Assembly: GCA_020310875.1 (NCBI GenBank)
Contig: CM035417.1
Span: 103,352,647 to 103,416,646, forward strand
Origin: Ceratopteris richardii
Lineage: Eukaryota; Streptophyta; Polypodiopsida; Polypodiales; Pteridaceae
DNA: 64,000 nt
Direction: 5' to 3'
In this document: one piece after another, positions 11,870-23,916 of the stretch
Layout: each line of letters begins with the position of its first letter
Numbering within the stretch: position 1 is the stretch's first letter
The notes under the pieces: generated by a model
Database searches by the model: none
What the model saw: the letters and a program-made list of their open reading frames with translations, nothing else
What the model was told of the DNA's origin: nothing
Made by a program: the position numbers and the translations under genes

Positions 11870-13675
11870 TTTCAAAGGGTACTTCCTTCATGCCAAGAAT
11901 ATAGTTGAATCTTTGAAGCTTTGGTCCATCCAAGGATTTGGTGAAGACATCTGCAACTTGATCCTTTGTTCCCACAAAAGAAACTTGTGCTTCATTGTTT
12001 ATGGCCTTCTCTCGAACATAATGATAGTGAACCTCTATATGCTTTGTTCTAGCATGAAAAATAGGATTTGAGGTCATATGAATGCTGCTCAAGTTATCCC
12101 CATATATCAGTGGTACATCAACCTGCACATTCAAGTCATGAAACAACTTTTTAAACCACATAACCTCAGTAGTAGCCAATGCTAAACCTCTATACTCAGC
12201 CTCTTTTGAAGATAAAGCAATTGTAGGCTGTTTCTTTGAATTCCATGTTAATGTCTTGTTTCCTGCTATTACCACATATCCACTTGTGGATCTTCTGTCA
12301 TCTTTGCTTCCAGCCCAATCTGCATCACTAAAGACTTTAAGAGTTAGATCAGCATCATGACTATAAAATAATCCTTCGTTCATGGTACCTTTCAAATACC
12401 TAAGCACTCTTTTCGCTGCATGCATATGAGGTACTCTAGGTTCATGCATAAACTGTGATAATACTCCCACTGCATAGCATATATCAGGTCTAGTTTTTGT
12501 TGCATAAATCAAAGATCCTACCATGGATCTATATACATTCATATCATGCAACTCATCACCTTCCTTTGCACTCAGCTTTACATTACATTCCATTGGAGTA
12601 GAAACAAATTTACATTCCTGCATACCAAACCTTATCAGCATATCACATATATACTTTCTCTGTATCAACCACATACCTTCATCGCTATACACAATTTCAA
12701 TCCCAAGAAAGTATCTAAGCAAACCAAGATCTGAAATTTTAAATTCCTTTCCCAAATTAGCTTTTATCTCATCAATTTCTTTTGCATCATTCCCTGTAAT
12801 CAACAAGTCATCCACATAAATGCATACATAGACACACATGTCATCTACATGTTTTACATAAAGTGAAGGATCAGCATGACTCGCTGTGTATCCTTGCAGC
12901 ATAAGATACTTTACCAACCTTGCATTCCATGCCCTTGGCGCCTGCTTAAGACCATACAATGCCTTCTTTAACCTGCATACATGATTAGGACATTTTGCAT
13001 CCACATAACCATCTGGTTGTGACATATACACTTCTTCATTTAACTAAGAAAGGCATTCTTTATATCGAGTTGATTTATATTCCACCTTTTACTTGCAGCT
13101 AAAGCCAACAAAGTTCTTACCGTTGCCATGTTTGCTACTGGACTAAATGTTTCCTCATAGTCCACACCTTGAGTTTGATTATATCCTTTTGCTACAAGTC
13201 TAGCCTTATATCTTGACACACTACCATCACTATTTCTTTTAATCTTAAAAACCCACTTGCAACCAATTACCTTTTGTTTTGGTGTCTTTGGAACTAAATT
13301 CCAAGTCTTGTTATCCTGTAGTGCTTCCATTTCTTCTCTCATTGCTTTCTCCCACTTTTCATCTCCTTTTGCCTCATCATAACATGTGGGTTCATTTTCC
13401 TGCTCAACTTTTGCCATAAAAGCATAATGAGTATTCATAAAAGATTCATAAGTATACCTTTGAGGTTGCTTACTCACTCTTGAAGTTCTTCTTACCTCCA
13501 ATGTAGATGCTCTTCCTTTCTTATTAGGAACCTTTGATGATTCTCCATACTCACATACATCACTAATTTCCTCTCCTTCATCATTAACTTCAACAAGTTT
13601 GAGGATTATAGCATCTATATCCTCTTTGAGTATCTGCATAACCAATAAATATACATTTTTTTGATTTCGCATCAA
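11865..13675 (-). pseudogene. Copia B reverse transcriptase and RNase H
   Basis: The N-terminal part (13040-13675) holds the linker and RT start, with [26 protein letters not shown] and LDIKNAFL. The frame breaks near 13035. A 388-codon open frame (11865-13031) then holds [24 protein letters not shown], the YVDD box, GSLIYATKTRPDI, the RNase H start DADWAGSKDDRRSTSGY and the HARTKHIEVHYH block. The reading frame ends beside the polypurine tract, as in other Copia elements. RT and RNase H motifs are intact, but the frameshift separates them from the rest of the polyprotein. Confidence 0.9.
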
Positions 13676-14088
13676 GTTTAGATCTCACCTCACTCGGTAC
13701 ATGTACATAACATACACAAACAAATACTTTCAAATGACTTACACTTGGTATGAGGATTATAGCATCTATATCCTCTTTGAGTATCTGCATAACCAATAAA
13801 TATACATTTTTCTGATTTCGCATCAAGTTTAGATCTCACCTCACTCGGTACATGTACATAACATACACAACCAAATACTTTCAAATGACTTACACTTGGT
13901 ATGAGGATTATAGCATCTGTATCCTCTTTGATTTGGTATGAGGATTATAGCATCTATATCCTCTTTGAGTATCTGCATAACCAATAAATATACATTTTTC
14001 TGATTTCGCATCAAGTTTAGATCTCACCTCACTCGGTACATGTACATAACATACACAACCAAATACTTTCAAATGACTTACACTTGGT
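13601..14088. repeat. Internal 151-bp tandem triplication in Copia B
   Basis: Copies start at 13601, 13752 and 13940, with a 37-bp truncated copy at 13903-13939. The unit covers integrase C-terminal coding sequence (FGCVCYVHVP to GYRCYNP). Since 151 is not a multiple of three, each copy shifts the frame. Confidence 0.95.
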
Positions 14089-14144
14089 TTCCTTCCATGC
14101 CATACCTCATATGGTTCAAATGATGAACTCCAGCAGTCGGAACT

Positions 14145-15197
14145 CTATTCATAATGTAAACACGTGCTAACAGCTTCAGCCCAAAAATAATTAGGCAAAC
14201 ACATATCATTAAGCATGCTTCTAGATGCTTCTACTATGATTTTGTTTCTTCTTTCTGCGAATCCATTTTGTTGTGGAGTATACCTGCATGTAACTTCTCT
14301 TTTGATACCTTCATCATACAAAAAATCAGTAAAAGCTTGAGAGAAATACTCTCCCCCTCCATCAGATCTTAGCTTCTTAATATACCTTCCTGTTTGCTTT
14401 TCGACATATGATTTGAAGTTCTTGAAACAATCAAAGACCTCACTCTTATGTTTAATAAAATACACAAATGTCATTCTACTATGATCATCAATGAATGATA
14501 CATAGTACTTATTACCAACCAAGGATGCCTCTTTAGTAGGTCCCCACACATCTGTGTGTATGAGATCTAGCAAACCATCACTTACATAGCTTGAATGCTT
14601 GAAAGGTTGTCTACTCTGCTTACCCATTTGACATGCTTCACAAAGATGCACCATATGTTGCTTAGTAAGATCAGGTAATCCTTCAACAATCCTCTTCTTT
14701 GATAGCTCCTTTAACCTGTGTACATTCATGTGTCCAATCCTTTTGTGCCATAGATCAAGCTCTGCTATTCGATGCATACCATAAGAGAAATAGTTTGTAT
14801 GATTTGGGTTTACCTTGAATGTAAACAATCTACCTTGTTTTTGACCTCTAGCAATTAACCTCCTTTGCTTTGGATCCTCAATGAAGGAAACTGCATGATT
14901 AAATCTTATTTGCAAACCTTTTTCTACCATTTGACCAACTGACATCAAATTCTTAGTAATCGTTGGCACATAAAGTACATCCTTCAAGCAATTTGTCTTG
15001 CTCTTATCCTGCATAACGACATCTCCAACTTGCATAATCTTATGTGTTGTATCATCTCCTGTTTCAACATGACCTTTACATGAAGGATTATGCATATTAG
15101 AAAACCATGAAGCATCATGAGACATGTGATTAGAACAGCCACTATCTACATACCATACATCGCTATTGCAATTCATCTTAGTTTCTACATTCATCAT
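14145..15197 (-). pseudogene. Copia B protease and integrase fragment
   Basis: A 350-codon open frame. It starts with the aspartic-protease motif VDSGCSNHMS at about residue 17, then [17 protein letters not shown], then the zinc-binding motif (H at WHKRIGHMN, C-x2-C at CEACQMGK). The integrase core follows with [22 protein letters not shown] and NGFAERRNK, so the D, D and E positions are present. It stops at LHYE near 14145, just before the triplicated segment, where a continuation into the integrase C-terminus is expected. This isolated fragment cannot give a complete integrase. Confidence 0.9.
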
Positions 15198-15239
15198 AAG
15201 AAGAGAATCATAATCATCACTTTTACCTTCAACTGCATA

Positions 15240-16175
15240 ATTTCCTTGTTGTTTACCTCTTCTTGAATAGCCTCCTCTTCGATTACCACCTTGATTATTT
15301 TCATTTTGATAACAATCTTTGGCATAGTGTCCATACCTTCCACATATATAGCAATTGTTCTTATCTTCATTCCTTTGTCTTTGATTGTAGTTGTATTAGC
15401 CTCTCGTACCTCTCGCACTTGATCTTCCTCTTCCTCTTGTGTTGAAGAAGCCACTTGAAGTCCCTTGATCATCACTCCTTCCTCCTCGACCTCTATTTGA
15501 ACCTCTTCTACCTCTATTTCCACCTCTTGATGATCCTATATAAAGAGCTTATCCTTGAGATCCTTTTTGATTTGAAGTAGAACCATTTAGATTCATCTCC
15601 TCCATGACCATGAGGGCAATAAGTTGATCAAAATCTGGTAATTCTCCTATGACATAAACTGAAGTAATGAAGGGTTTCCATCTCTCATCATCTTTGAGTC
15701 CGTTGAGAGTATGTGCAACCAAGTCGTCGTCCTCCACATGAGCTTGAATTGATCATAGTTGATCTGCAATCTCTTTAACTTTCAATATGTAATCATTGAC
15801 CGATGTTCTTGTATCTTTCTTTATGTTATTCAACTCATTTTTGAGTTGAATCTTCCTTGCTCTTGTACCTGTAGCATACAACCTTTCCAATGCAAGCCAA
15901 ACATCTCTACTTGTGTCTAGATCTTGTATTTGTCCTACCATTGAATCTTGAATATTTTGTGATAAAATGAATATAACCCTTTTGTCTCTCTCATTCAAAA
16001 GTCTAAACTCCCTCAATTGTTGCTGATTTGGGTCCTCTGGTAATGTGGGTTTGATATCTGTGCCGTCAATCAAACCATACAAGCCTCTACCTTGCAAGTA
16101 TGCTGTGATTCTAAACTTCCATGCTTGATAATTGGTCTTATCAAGATTCTCTATTTGTGCATGTTGGTCTCCCAT
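15240..16175 (-). pseudogene. Copia B gag
   Basis: Starts at Met 16175 with MGDQHAQIENLDKTNYQAWKF, the usual Copia gag (UBN2-like) start, about 235 bp after the primer-binding site. The frame is interrupted by TGA at 15753-15755 and TAA at 15549-15551, yet continues in the same frame after each. The TAA falls where relatives have Gln in SQGQ..LY. An RG-rich segment follows in another frame, with a zinc knuckle of C-x2-C-x4-H-x4-C type near 15300-15350. It is inactivated by two stops and at least one frameshift. Confidence 0.88.
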
Positions 16176-16410
16176 AATACAAATGCTAAGCTTCCTCCTT
16201 TAAGCCTTCTTTCCAATGTGTGTGATGAGAAGAAATATAATATTTACCTTGTAAATGAGGTATGTGCACCTTTCTTTGCTTGGATGTTGCTTGAGATGCC
16301 TCCTTGCGATCTTCTTCTACCTTTGTGTAGTGTTGATGATGAACTGCTTCTTTGATAGCTTCAAATTCTTCATCAAGGTATGATAAACTTCTCCAAGCCT
16401 CCAAGTACTT

Positions 16411-16422
16411 GCTCTGATACCA
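16411..16422 (-). other. Primer-binding site of Copia B
   Basis: The minus strand reads TGGTATCAGAGC, the standard plant initiator-tRNA-Met site, 1 bp inside the 5' LTR. Confidence 0.95.
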
Positions 16423-16423
16423 A

Positions 16424-17456
16424 TGTTGGAGTTTATTGATCTCCAAAGTATAGCTAGAAGTAGGTGAAACCCAACAGGACCTAGTTGACTTTTTCACAAA
16501 CTTATATACACAGACCAGTTTTCTTGCAGAGCAAACTGCTGTTTACTCACTTAGAATTTTCCAAAACTGTTTCACAGACATAAACTAGACTCTAAGATCT
16601 TTCCAACAAGCTATAGAACACCTCAAATGCATAAATACACAATGAGCTATGACCTCTGCAATATGCAGCTTTAATGGAGACCTTGAAACAGAGATGAACC
16701 CGAGGACACACATCACTTGCAGAGACTACTGCTCTTAACTCACAACTCCAATGAATCTTAAACTTTCCAGAATACATGTAGACTTTAATAGCTTTCTAAA
16801 AAGCCAAAGAACTTATGATTTGGATACATACACAAGGAGATATGACCTCTGCAAGTTTGAGGTTTAATAGAGACCTTTAGCAGGGGGTAAAACCAGAGAA
16901 CACACACTACTTGCAGAGAGTACTGCTCTCAGCTCACAAATCCAATGATTATGAAAATTTAGAGGAAAAAAGTAGACAGTAAGAGCTTTCAAATGAGCTA
17001 TCAAACATGTAATTTGGATATATAGTAAGGGAGATACAAGCTCTGTAATCTCTGCATACAAAACTACAGCAACATAGAGATACACATATGACTCTCTTGG
17101 ACATCCCACAAGATCACGACTTTTCTCCTCTTTTTATAGCATGGGAAACTAATCTAAAATCTTCTTAATACATCTAAATTCGTGCTAGACACTTGGATGG
17201 AGGTATTACATGACTCAAGTTCTCAAATAAGCAAAGTATTGATGGACTTTGAGAAGTAGCCACATCGACCTTCCACTAGGACACCACTGCAGCTCCCTTG
17301 TGACTCACTAATTTGACTCACCATGTTCTAGAACTCATGTGGTATTTTTGCTACATTTTATGAATAGTATGAGCCTTCTTTAAGTATTTGAAGACTTCCC
17401 AAAGGTATTTACATAATTTGAAACTTGTACCCTACATAAAACAAATGTTCGCAACA
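16424..17456 (-). repeat. 5' LTR of Copia B
   Basis: 1033 bp, collinear with 10828-11855. A TATA box lies on the minus strand at 17130-17138. It is flanked on the right by the target duplication TTTAT. Confidence 0.93.
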
Positions 17457-18535
17457 TTTATATGTCCACATATGCACGCCTGGAGAATTGGAGTGGAGGT
17501 GGGAGGTCGGAACTGTGCTAGTGTGTTTGTACCACCATGTCAATGCCAATCTTTGGTGTACCACCACTTTGTGTGAAGAAGGAAGCACAAAAATTTGAGA
17601 CAAGGAGTACAAGGATTGGACTGAGCGTGCGACATGCGAGTATCGCCACTCAATCTGAATTGGGTCTTAAAATAATTGTAGAGGCCTCTTGGGTGGAGCG
17701 GGCCGGATATTCACATACATCATTGACCACAAAGAAGACCCCCAAAGCTCTCTGACATGAAGCTAAACCATACCTGACATTTTTTGGATTTCAACTTTGT
17801 GGTAGAGATTTCAACTCCATGAATAGATTCTCAGAATCATCACTAAGGTTTTTGTATACCCATCCACATCATTCTTTTACTCACACTTTTTGGATTTCTC
17901 AAATAGTTGTAGATATGGCTACAAAAGACTTGTGTTGGCGCATTTGGAGGATGCACATATTCATAGGATGCATAAATTCAGAGGGGGTGAATGTCGTGGA
18001 GATTTCAACTCCACGAATAGATTCATAAGATCTTCACTAAGAACATGATGGAAAGATTGTAAGCTCCTTAGACGGGAAGAAATGTCCTTTAGACGTAGCT
18101 TATGGTATAATTTAGAGCTACAAAGAAATGGAAGAAGTTAACAATAAGTTATGTTTTGTTGAAGGAGAGGTAGATTTAGAAAAGATAACAAATGGAGGGG
18201 TATGAAGTGATTCCAATGATCGAGAGATAGTGAAAGGAGAGAGAAGACTTTTTTGTGCATGAAAAGTTGAGGAAAGACTCATGTGAAAAAAATAATGATT
18301 CTAAGCATTCCACAATGATTTTCCAGGCACATATAAACCCACCCAAGTACGCTTCAACATGAGAATAGGAGGGTGTTTGCAATGTGACAAAGATTTTGGC
18401 AAGCATGCAAGGGATACCAAGTGTGGAAGGGAATTGGAGTGCTTCAAAGGAAAGAAGGGGAAATGAGCGCTCATAGGAGGAGATTGGAGAGGAAGGGGCT
18501 TGTCCAAGAGTTGGAGGAATGCAGAAAGGTGCTTC

Positions 18536-18541
<6 letters not shown>

Positions 18542-18593
<52 letters not shown>
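18542..18593. repeat. (GA)n microsatellite
   Basis: Uninterrupted GA dinucleotide run of about 26 units. Confidence 0.97.
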
Positions 18594-18594
<1 letters not shown>

Positions 18595-18706
18595 GCCTTT
18601 AAAAAACATATAGTGGCCTGGTCAGCCATAAATTTAAGGTTGAGTTGCATTTGTAAAACCTAGAAAATGTGAGTTCTTTCTCTCTCTATATTGTGAAGGT
18701 CTACAT

Positions 18707-18857
18707 ATTCTACAGGTTTGTGTTAAGCATCATGTTTGTTATCTAGAGCTCTATTTTCTACTCTAAGGGCATCATTGCGGACCATTCTACAAGTTTGTGC
18801 AAAGCATCATGTTTGTCATCCGGAGCTTTGTTTTCTATTACGAGGGCATCATTGTGT
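18707..18857. repeat. Imperfect tandem duplication, about 77 bp
   Basis: Two adjacent diverged copies beginning ATTCTACA(G/A)GTTTGTG and ending GGGCATCATTG, starting at 18707 and 18784. Confidence 0.85.
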
Positions 18858-19483
18858 AACTCTCAAAAAGGAGAATCCATGGTGCATCATCCTCTTAACA
18901 CTTCATTGATATTAGAGTCATTTGAAGCAAAATGTTCTTGCTACTGTGTGAGCACTCACTTGCCCACATGTGGCTTTCTCCAAAACTTATAACTAAGGTG
19001 GCGGCCAAGACATAGAGTTTGGCATATCTTGTCATCTGAGTCATTGAAGTCACCATTGATGCCTTTGGTTACATGAGAGGAAGAATTCAACCATCAATGA
19101 AGACAAAGTACTAGTTCTTCCTGTGACATTTCAGTAGTGTCCCACCCAAGGCTTGAGTAGGTTTTCCTACCACAAAACCCTAGTTGCTTGATGATTGTAG
19201 GAGTCACGATACTTAATATTAACACATGTTGGAGCCTTGAAAGTGTCTTCTTTGGCTCTTTGCATCGATTTTTTGAGAGTTTATTTGGGTCCAAAATTGG
19301 GGAAATTTAGAAGCTGATTTTGTAGTTTTGGAATAATTTTGACTACACAAGTGGAAATATTGATCCAAAGATCCATTTTGGAGCTTGTGTGATAATTTAC
19401 ATTCAGCTCTATCGTTGAATTTCTAGTTCTTGAGTCTTCTTATAGGTTTCTTGGAAGGCTTTCACTTGTGGTGAGAGTGTTTT

Positions 19484-21532
19484 TGGATGGAGCAAGCCCA
19501 CATTAAGATCAACTAGAATGAAGCTTCAAATGGCTGATGGCCATGTGGAAAGACCTCTAGGATTGCTCGAAGGGATAACTCTAACCACATGTGGTGTAGA
19601 GTTTGAGCACACATTTGCTATGTAACTTTGAGAAAAATAATGTCTACGAGATGATTCTAGGAAGGCCTTTCCTACAACAACTGCATACAGTACAGGATTG
19701 GGGAACCAACTCCTTGTACTTGCAGCGCTTAGGGATCACAACCAAGGTCAATTTGAAGGATTACACCTTCATAGATGTACCACCCCTACAGTGGAATCCT
19801 ATCCACAAGGAGCAAGAAGATTTAGTTTCTCTGCATTCTAAAAGTTCATCGGATACATCCTGGATGCATGAAGATACTCATTTGTGGATGTGCAAGGTCG
19901 TAAAGGAAGAGGAAAAACGCTTAAAGGCAAGAGAAAAAGGAACTTCTCAAGGAGATAGACCAGTTCGAGACCCAACCTATACGCCGATGATATTTCTAGA
20001 TGAGGAATTTGAGCCTCATGGTTGGGCAAAAATCCTAGCCACCATGGACATTGCTGTGAATGAAGAACAATGGACACCTCATTGTGATGAGGAGGGTTAT
20101 GATATTTCAGTGTTCATGTGTTAGCCTTTGCTAGAAGAATGTGACTCTAACGACTTCATAGAAGAAGAAGAGAACGATGATGATCTAGAGTCCATTGTGA
20201 TGGATAGTTGCTTTATTTCAGAGGAGCACTATCTAGAAGACATAGGAGTATTTACACAAAAAGAAGAAGAACCTCTCACAAGCATCAAAACGGTAAATTC
20301 AAAGGATGGGAGTGAAGGTAGTAAAAAGAAAAAGAAGAGAAAAGTAGTGAAACATGACAAGGAGGAACCATTGTTTGAAGTACCAGAAAATTTCAAAAAA
20401 TACAAAGTTGAGGACCGAAAAATTTTGGCACGAATGCCTAAGAGAGAGGCCACAACAAGAGAAGCATATGATAACAAAGAAAAGACCAAAAAAATTGTAG
20501 TCACCATCGAAGAGACTGAAGAGAGATGTACGTACATAAGAGATGACCTAAGTAAAGAAGAGGAAGCAGAGTTGGTAGCCTTATTAAGGGAATATAGGGA
20601 CGTGTTTGCATGGCACTATAGAGACTTAAAGGGAGTAGATCCAAAAATTTGTTCTCATACGATCCCCATGATAGCAGATGCTAAGCCCACCAAACATAAG
20701 CCCTACACATATAATGACACTTATGCAGCCAAAATAAAAGAAGAAATTGATAGATTGATTGAAGCTGGATTTATCTATGAGATTGAACATACGGAATGGG
20801 TGTCCCCCATTGTCGTGGTGCCCAAGAAGAATGGAAAGTTACGTGTGTGTATTAACCTTAAAAAAGTTAATGCCGCCACGATAAGAGATAGTTATCCGCT
20901 TCCAATCACTGAACATTTATTGGAGCGTGTTGCAGGAAAGGAAGTTTATAGCTTTCTTGATGGATTTTCAGGTTACAATCAAGTAGCCATTGCCCCAGAA
21001 GATCAACATAAAACAGCTTTTGCCACAGAGTGGGGGATCTTTGCATTTCGGGTGATGCCATTTGGACTCACCAATGCACCTGCAACATTCCAAAGACTCA
21101 TGTGTCATGTCTTCAAAGAGTTCTTGCGAAAGAGCTTAGAAGTATATATGGATGATTTATGTGCTCATTCCCAAGAGCAAAAATACCACATCCCTGAGCT
21201 CAAACAGATCTTCAATAAGTGTAGAGAATATCGAGTGTGTATGAACCCAGAGAAGTGTGTGTTCATGGTATGTCAAGGTAAAATCCTAGGTCACATTGTC
21301 TCTAAGAATGGAATATCAACAGATGAGGACAAGGTAAAATCCATAGCGGAGTTGCCGAGGCCAAGGAATGTTAAAGAGGTACAAGCCTTCATGGGCCATT
21401 GTGGATATTACCGTAGGTTCATTCACATGTATGCAATCATAGCTAAACCTCTTTATGCCTTGTTGAAAAATTTTGAGTGGAACGATGACTTCGAAAAGTC
21501 CTTCAATGAGCTGAAGAAACGCTTGTGCATAG
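19484..21532 (+). pseudogene. Gypsy C protease remnant and reverse transcriptase
   Basis: Homologous to the pol ORF of Gypsy A. It begins inside the first retropepsin after the DSGA site (W-S-K-P-T-L-R-S-T-R-M), continues through EMILGRPF, and has a small deletion near 19620 that shifts the frame. A TAG lies at 20122-20124. An open frame from about 20128 carries the long acidic linker and a full RT with FLDGFSGYNQ, VMPFGLTNAPATFQ and the catalytic box YMDD near 21147. It ends exactly at Copia D; the next codons resume at 45284 as I-V-P-I-L-T-T-P-D-W. The RT looks intact in itself, but the element is not. Confidence 0.9.
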
Positions 21533-22622
21533 TGTTGGTGCATTTCAAGCCTTCACACTTGGCTTGGAACTTTGGAAGATTAGCTTGGACAACTTTCATC
21601 AAGGCTTCACTTGAAGGAAAGGGCATAGGAACCCATACCTATGATTTATTATCTTTTTACTTCCATTGTAAAAGTCTTAGTGATTTGGCATTTATGAACA
21701 CACACCTACTTGATTAGTCGTGGAAATTGGATGGTGTAAATGGAGAGAATATCTCCCTACTTTTAGAGGAGAGATTCTAGGGAGCTTAGATTTGAATTTC
21801 AAAATTCAAATGATCACTCAATCTCTATAAAAGATAAAGGAAAAAAGTCGCGGGTGTGTCTCTCACTTCTGCTCATTTCCCGAGGCATTTTATCATTGTA
21901 TCATTGTGTGTGTGAGTGCTACATCTTAGCCTACACCACAATACCTCATTTAGCTATGCTTGTCATGCTAATGAGATTGTACAACTACATAAATCAATAG
22001 AAGTATACACATTCATCATCTCTGTTTTCTCTAAGTCATGTATTCCAAGTCTGTCAACTTCAACAGGGCATATCTCAGTGCCTACTGAACCAAATCAAGT
22101 GATTCAAGGCTTGTTGGAACCAGCACAAAGTATTCTACAGGCCTACAAAATTTGAAGGTCATTGGATCAACCATCTCGGAGAAATCTCGCTCGAAGTGAT
22201 CTCTGGTATTCTTCTGCAGAGTTCCTAAAAAGTCGGGAGTACATATAATTTTGCTAAACTTCTTTCTCTGAGTATAGTTTGTCATTTCTTCTCATTACAC
22301 TTGCAGATGGTAGCTTGTTAAGCTAATTTAATATGTCTAGAAGGAATTTGATCAATTGTAAGTGTACTAGCCACACTGAGTGAAAGACTGAGCAGGTATC
22401 AAGATCAAAATAGAAAGTTTTCAAGTCTAGTGAAGTGCAAACTCATCTGTTTTGATCTAATCATTAGTCAAATCATTTCCAAAGTACATATAGCATATTT
22501 TGGTATCATTTGGAAGCTCAAAATGTCTACTAAGCATATCTGGAGTCAAAGAGGGCTGGTGCAAAGCAGGATTAGCAGCATCAACTCAATCTTCTGAGTG
22601 CATCCAACCATTTCTCCTAACA
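21533..22622 (+). repeat. 5' LTR of Copia D
   Basis: 1090 bp from TGTTGGTGC to CTCCTAACA. A TATAAAAG box lies at 21826-21833. The same length as the 3' LTR at 44194. Confidence 0.95.
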
Positions 22623-22623
22623 G

Positions 22624-22635
22624 TGGTATCAGAGC
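22624..22635 (+). other. Primer-binding site of Copia D
   Basis: TGGTATCAGAGC, initiator-tRNA-Met type, 1 bp after the LTR. Confidence 0.95.
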
Positions 22636-22648
22636 AAATAAGGTAAAC

Positions 22649-23306
22649 ATGGGAGATGGTTTTCCTTCATTCATTGACAAATTGGACAGGAACAATTACC
22701 AAGCTTGGTCTCTAAGGATGAAGACCTATCTACAAGGAAGAAGCTTATTTGGATTGATATCAGGAGATGAGGAATTGCCCTCATTCAAAGCTAGAGGACT
22801 ACCCACCAAGGATGAACAAGAAAGACTCAACCAATGGTGTGCAAAGGATGCTTTGGCAAGGTCTTACCTTCTTAACTCTATATCTGATTTCCTTTTACCT
22901 CATATAAGGAACTGTAAGACTTCCCAAGAGACTTGGGAAACGTTGTCAACATATTTCTCTTCCAACACAAGGGCCAGGAAGAATCAACTATGGATTGAAT
23001 TCACAACCCTTAGGAAGCAGCCCAAGCAATCAGTCTCAGAGTATGTGACCAAGATTAAAGATGTGGCAGACCAATTAGCAAGCATTGGAGAGGAGATTGA
23101 AGAGGAGCAAAAGTCAGGCAAGGAACAAATGGACTCAAGGCAGATGATAAGTGGGAAAGCTTCACCACTGCAATGGACCTCTACATGGACATGCATACCC
23201 CAGATCTCACAACACTCATGGGCCAACTATTCACACATGAAGCAAAGTTTACAAAGGTAGGAGATCAATCAAAAGGTAACAACCCCTCTGCTCTATATAC
23301 TGATAA
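22649..23306 (+). pseudogene. Copia D gag, 5' part
   Basis: The start chosen is Met 22649 (MGDGFPSFIDKLDRNNYQAW), 14 bp after the primer-binding site; an upstream in-frame Met lies in the LTR and is unlikely. This is the Copia gag (UBN2-like) core, with S-L-R-M-K-T-Y-L-Q-G-R and T-R-A-R-K-N-Q-L. A one-base change in an A run near 23109-23112 shifts the frame. The shifted frame then reads on with D-D-K-W-E-S-F-T-T-A-M-D-L up to the Gypsy insertion. The zinc-knuckle part continues at 40647 on the other side of Gypsy A. Confidence 0.92.
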
Positions 23307-23311
23307 GAAGG

Positions 23312-23903
23312 TGTCACTCTAGCACAATGGTGAGTACCAACGTGAGAAGATTCACCTCATAATTGTCAATCCGTGGAGACGTGAGGACTAGTATGAAGAC
23401 TATGAGCAAGTGAAGACACAAGTGCGTGAGTGAGAAGCACACAAGCATGCACACACATACACACACACGCGCACACAAGCAAGAACAAGGAGAGGAGCAA
23501 TGGAGTTCTTTGCATTAATCAAAAGGTCTCTTACATAAGCTCAATTCACAAACAATCTAACCTCTAAAATGAGCTCTCTAGCTCTTTTTATAGTTTTTTG
23601 ACTAGTTTTGGCCCTGTCCAGACCTAGTGTCCGGCCTAGTTAAAAATTAGGTTCCAGGGCTTATTTGAGGGTTCAAACGAAGTCTAAAAATTATGAAAAT
23701 TGGTACGATGGTACTTCTAATACTCCTCAAGCTCGAGGACTCCTCGGCTTGCACAAAATGGAGTCTATTCTACCAAAAACGGGATTTATAATGTTTGTGT
23801 AGTGATCAAAATCACATGAGTTGTACATAATCCATGGGAAAAAAAATGATTTGGCCTTGTTGCCGTATTGTGCATGGCTCCTCTGTTGCTTTGTATGCCA
23901 ACA
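23312..23903 (-). repeat. 3' LTR of Gypsy A
   Basis: 592 bp, collinear with 40055-40646; four substitutions separate the pair. It includes a CA-rich tract near 23450-23480 and a TATAAAAAG box near 23585 on the minus strand. Confidence 0.97.
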
Positions 23904-23916
23904 CGCCCCCCTTCCT
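23904..23916 (-). other. Polypurine tract of Gypsy A
   Basis: The minus strand reads AGGAAGGGGGGCG directly before the 3' LTR start TGTTGGC. The stop codon of the 1442-codon ORF overlaps its upstream edge. Confidence 0.92.

Larger units (their letters stand above)
10828..17456 (-). mobile_element. Ty1/Copia element B, complete but inactivated
   Basis: The element spans 6629 bp on the minus strand, with LTRs of 1028 and 1033 bp, TG...CA ends and a perfect 5-bp target duplication TTTAT (10823-10827 and 17457-17461). The initiator-Met primer-binding site and polypurine tract are both intact. The internal region encodes gag, protease, integrase, RT and RNase H but carries stops, frameshifts and an internal triplication. 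By eye the LTRs differ at roughly 3 percent of sites, making it older than Gypsy A. Confidence 0.95.
17457..19483. other. Unassigned stretch, no gene recognised
   Basis: No coding sequence I can support. It contains two related words of about 44 bp starting GAGATTTCAACTCCA (near 17805 and 17998); the second sits in TGTCGTGGAGATTTCAACTC, preceded by purine-rich CAGAGGGGGTGAA, which looks like an LTR start next to a polypurine tract. A GA microsatellite lies at 18542-18593 and a tandem duplication at 18707-18857. The left edge of Gypsy C homology is near 19484. Confidence 0.5.

Noticed and set aside
18301..18609. 102-codon minus-strand frame with a Ser-Leu run
   Set aside because: The run is translated from the GA microsatellite and there is no other protein-like signal.
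21534..21717. C-terminal extension of the Gypsy C RT frame
   Set aside because: These codons come from the Copia D LTR; the same peptide recurs at the other LTR (44194 on).
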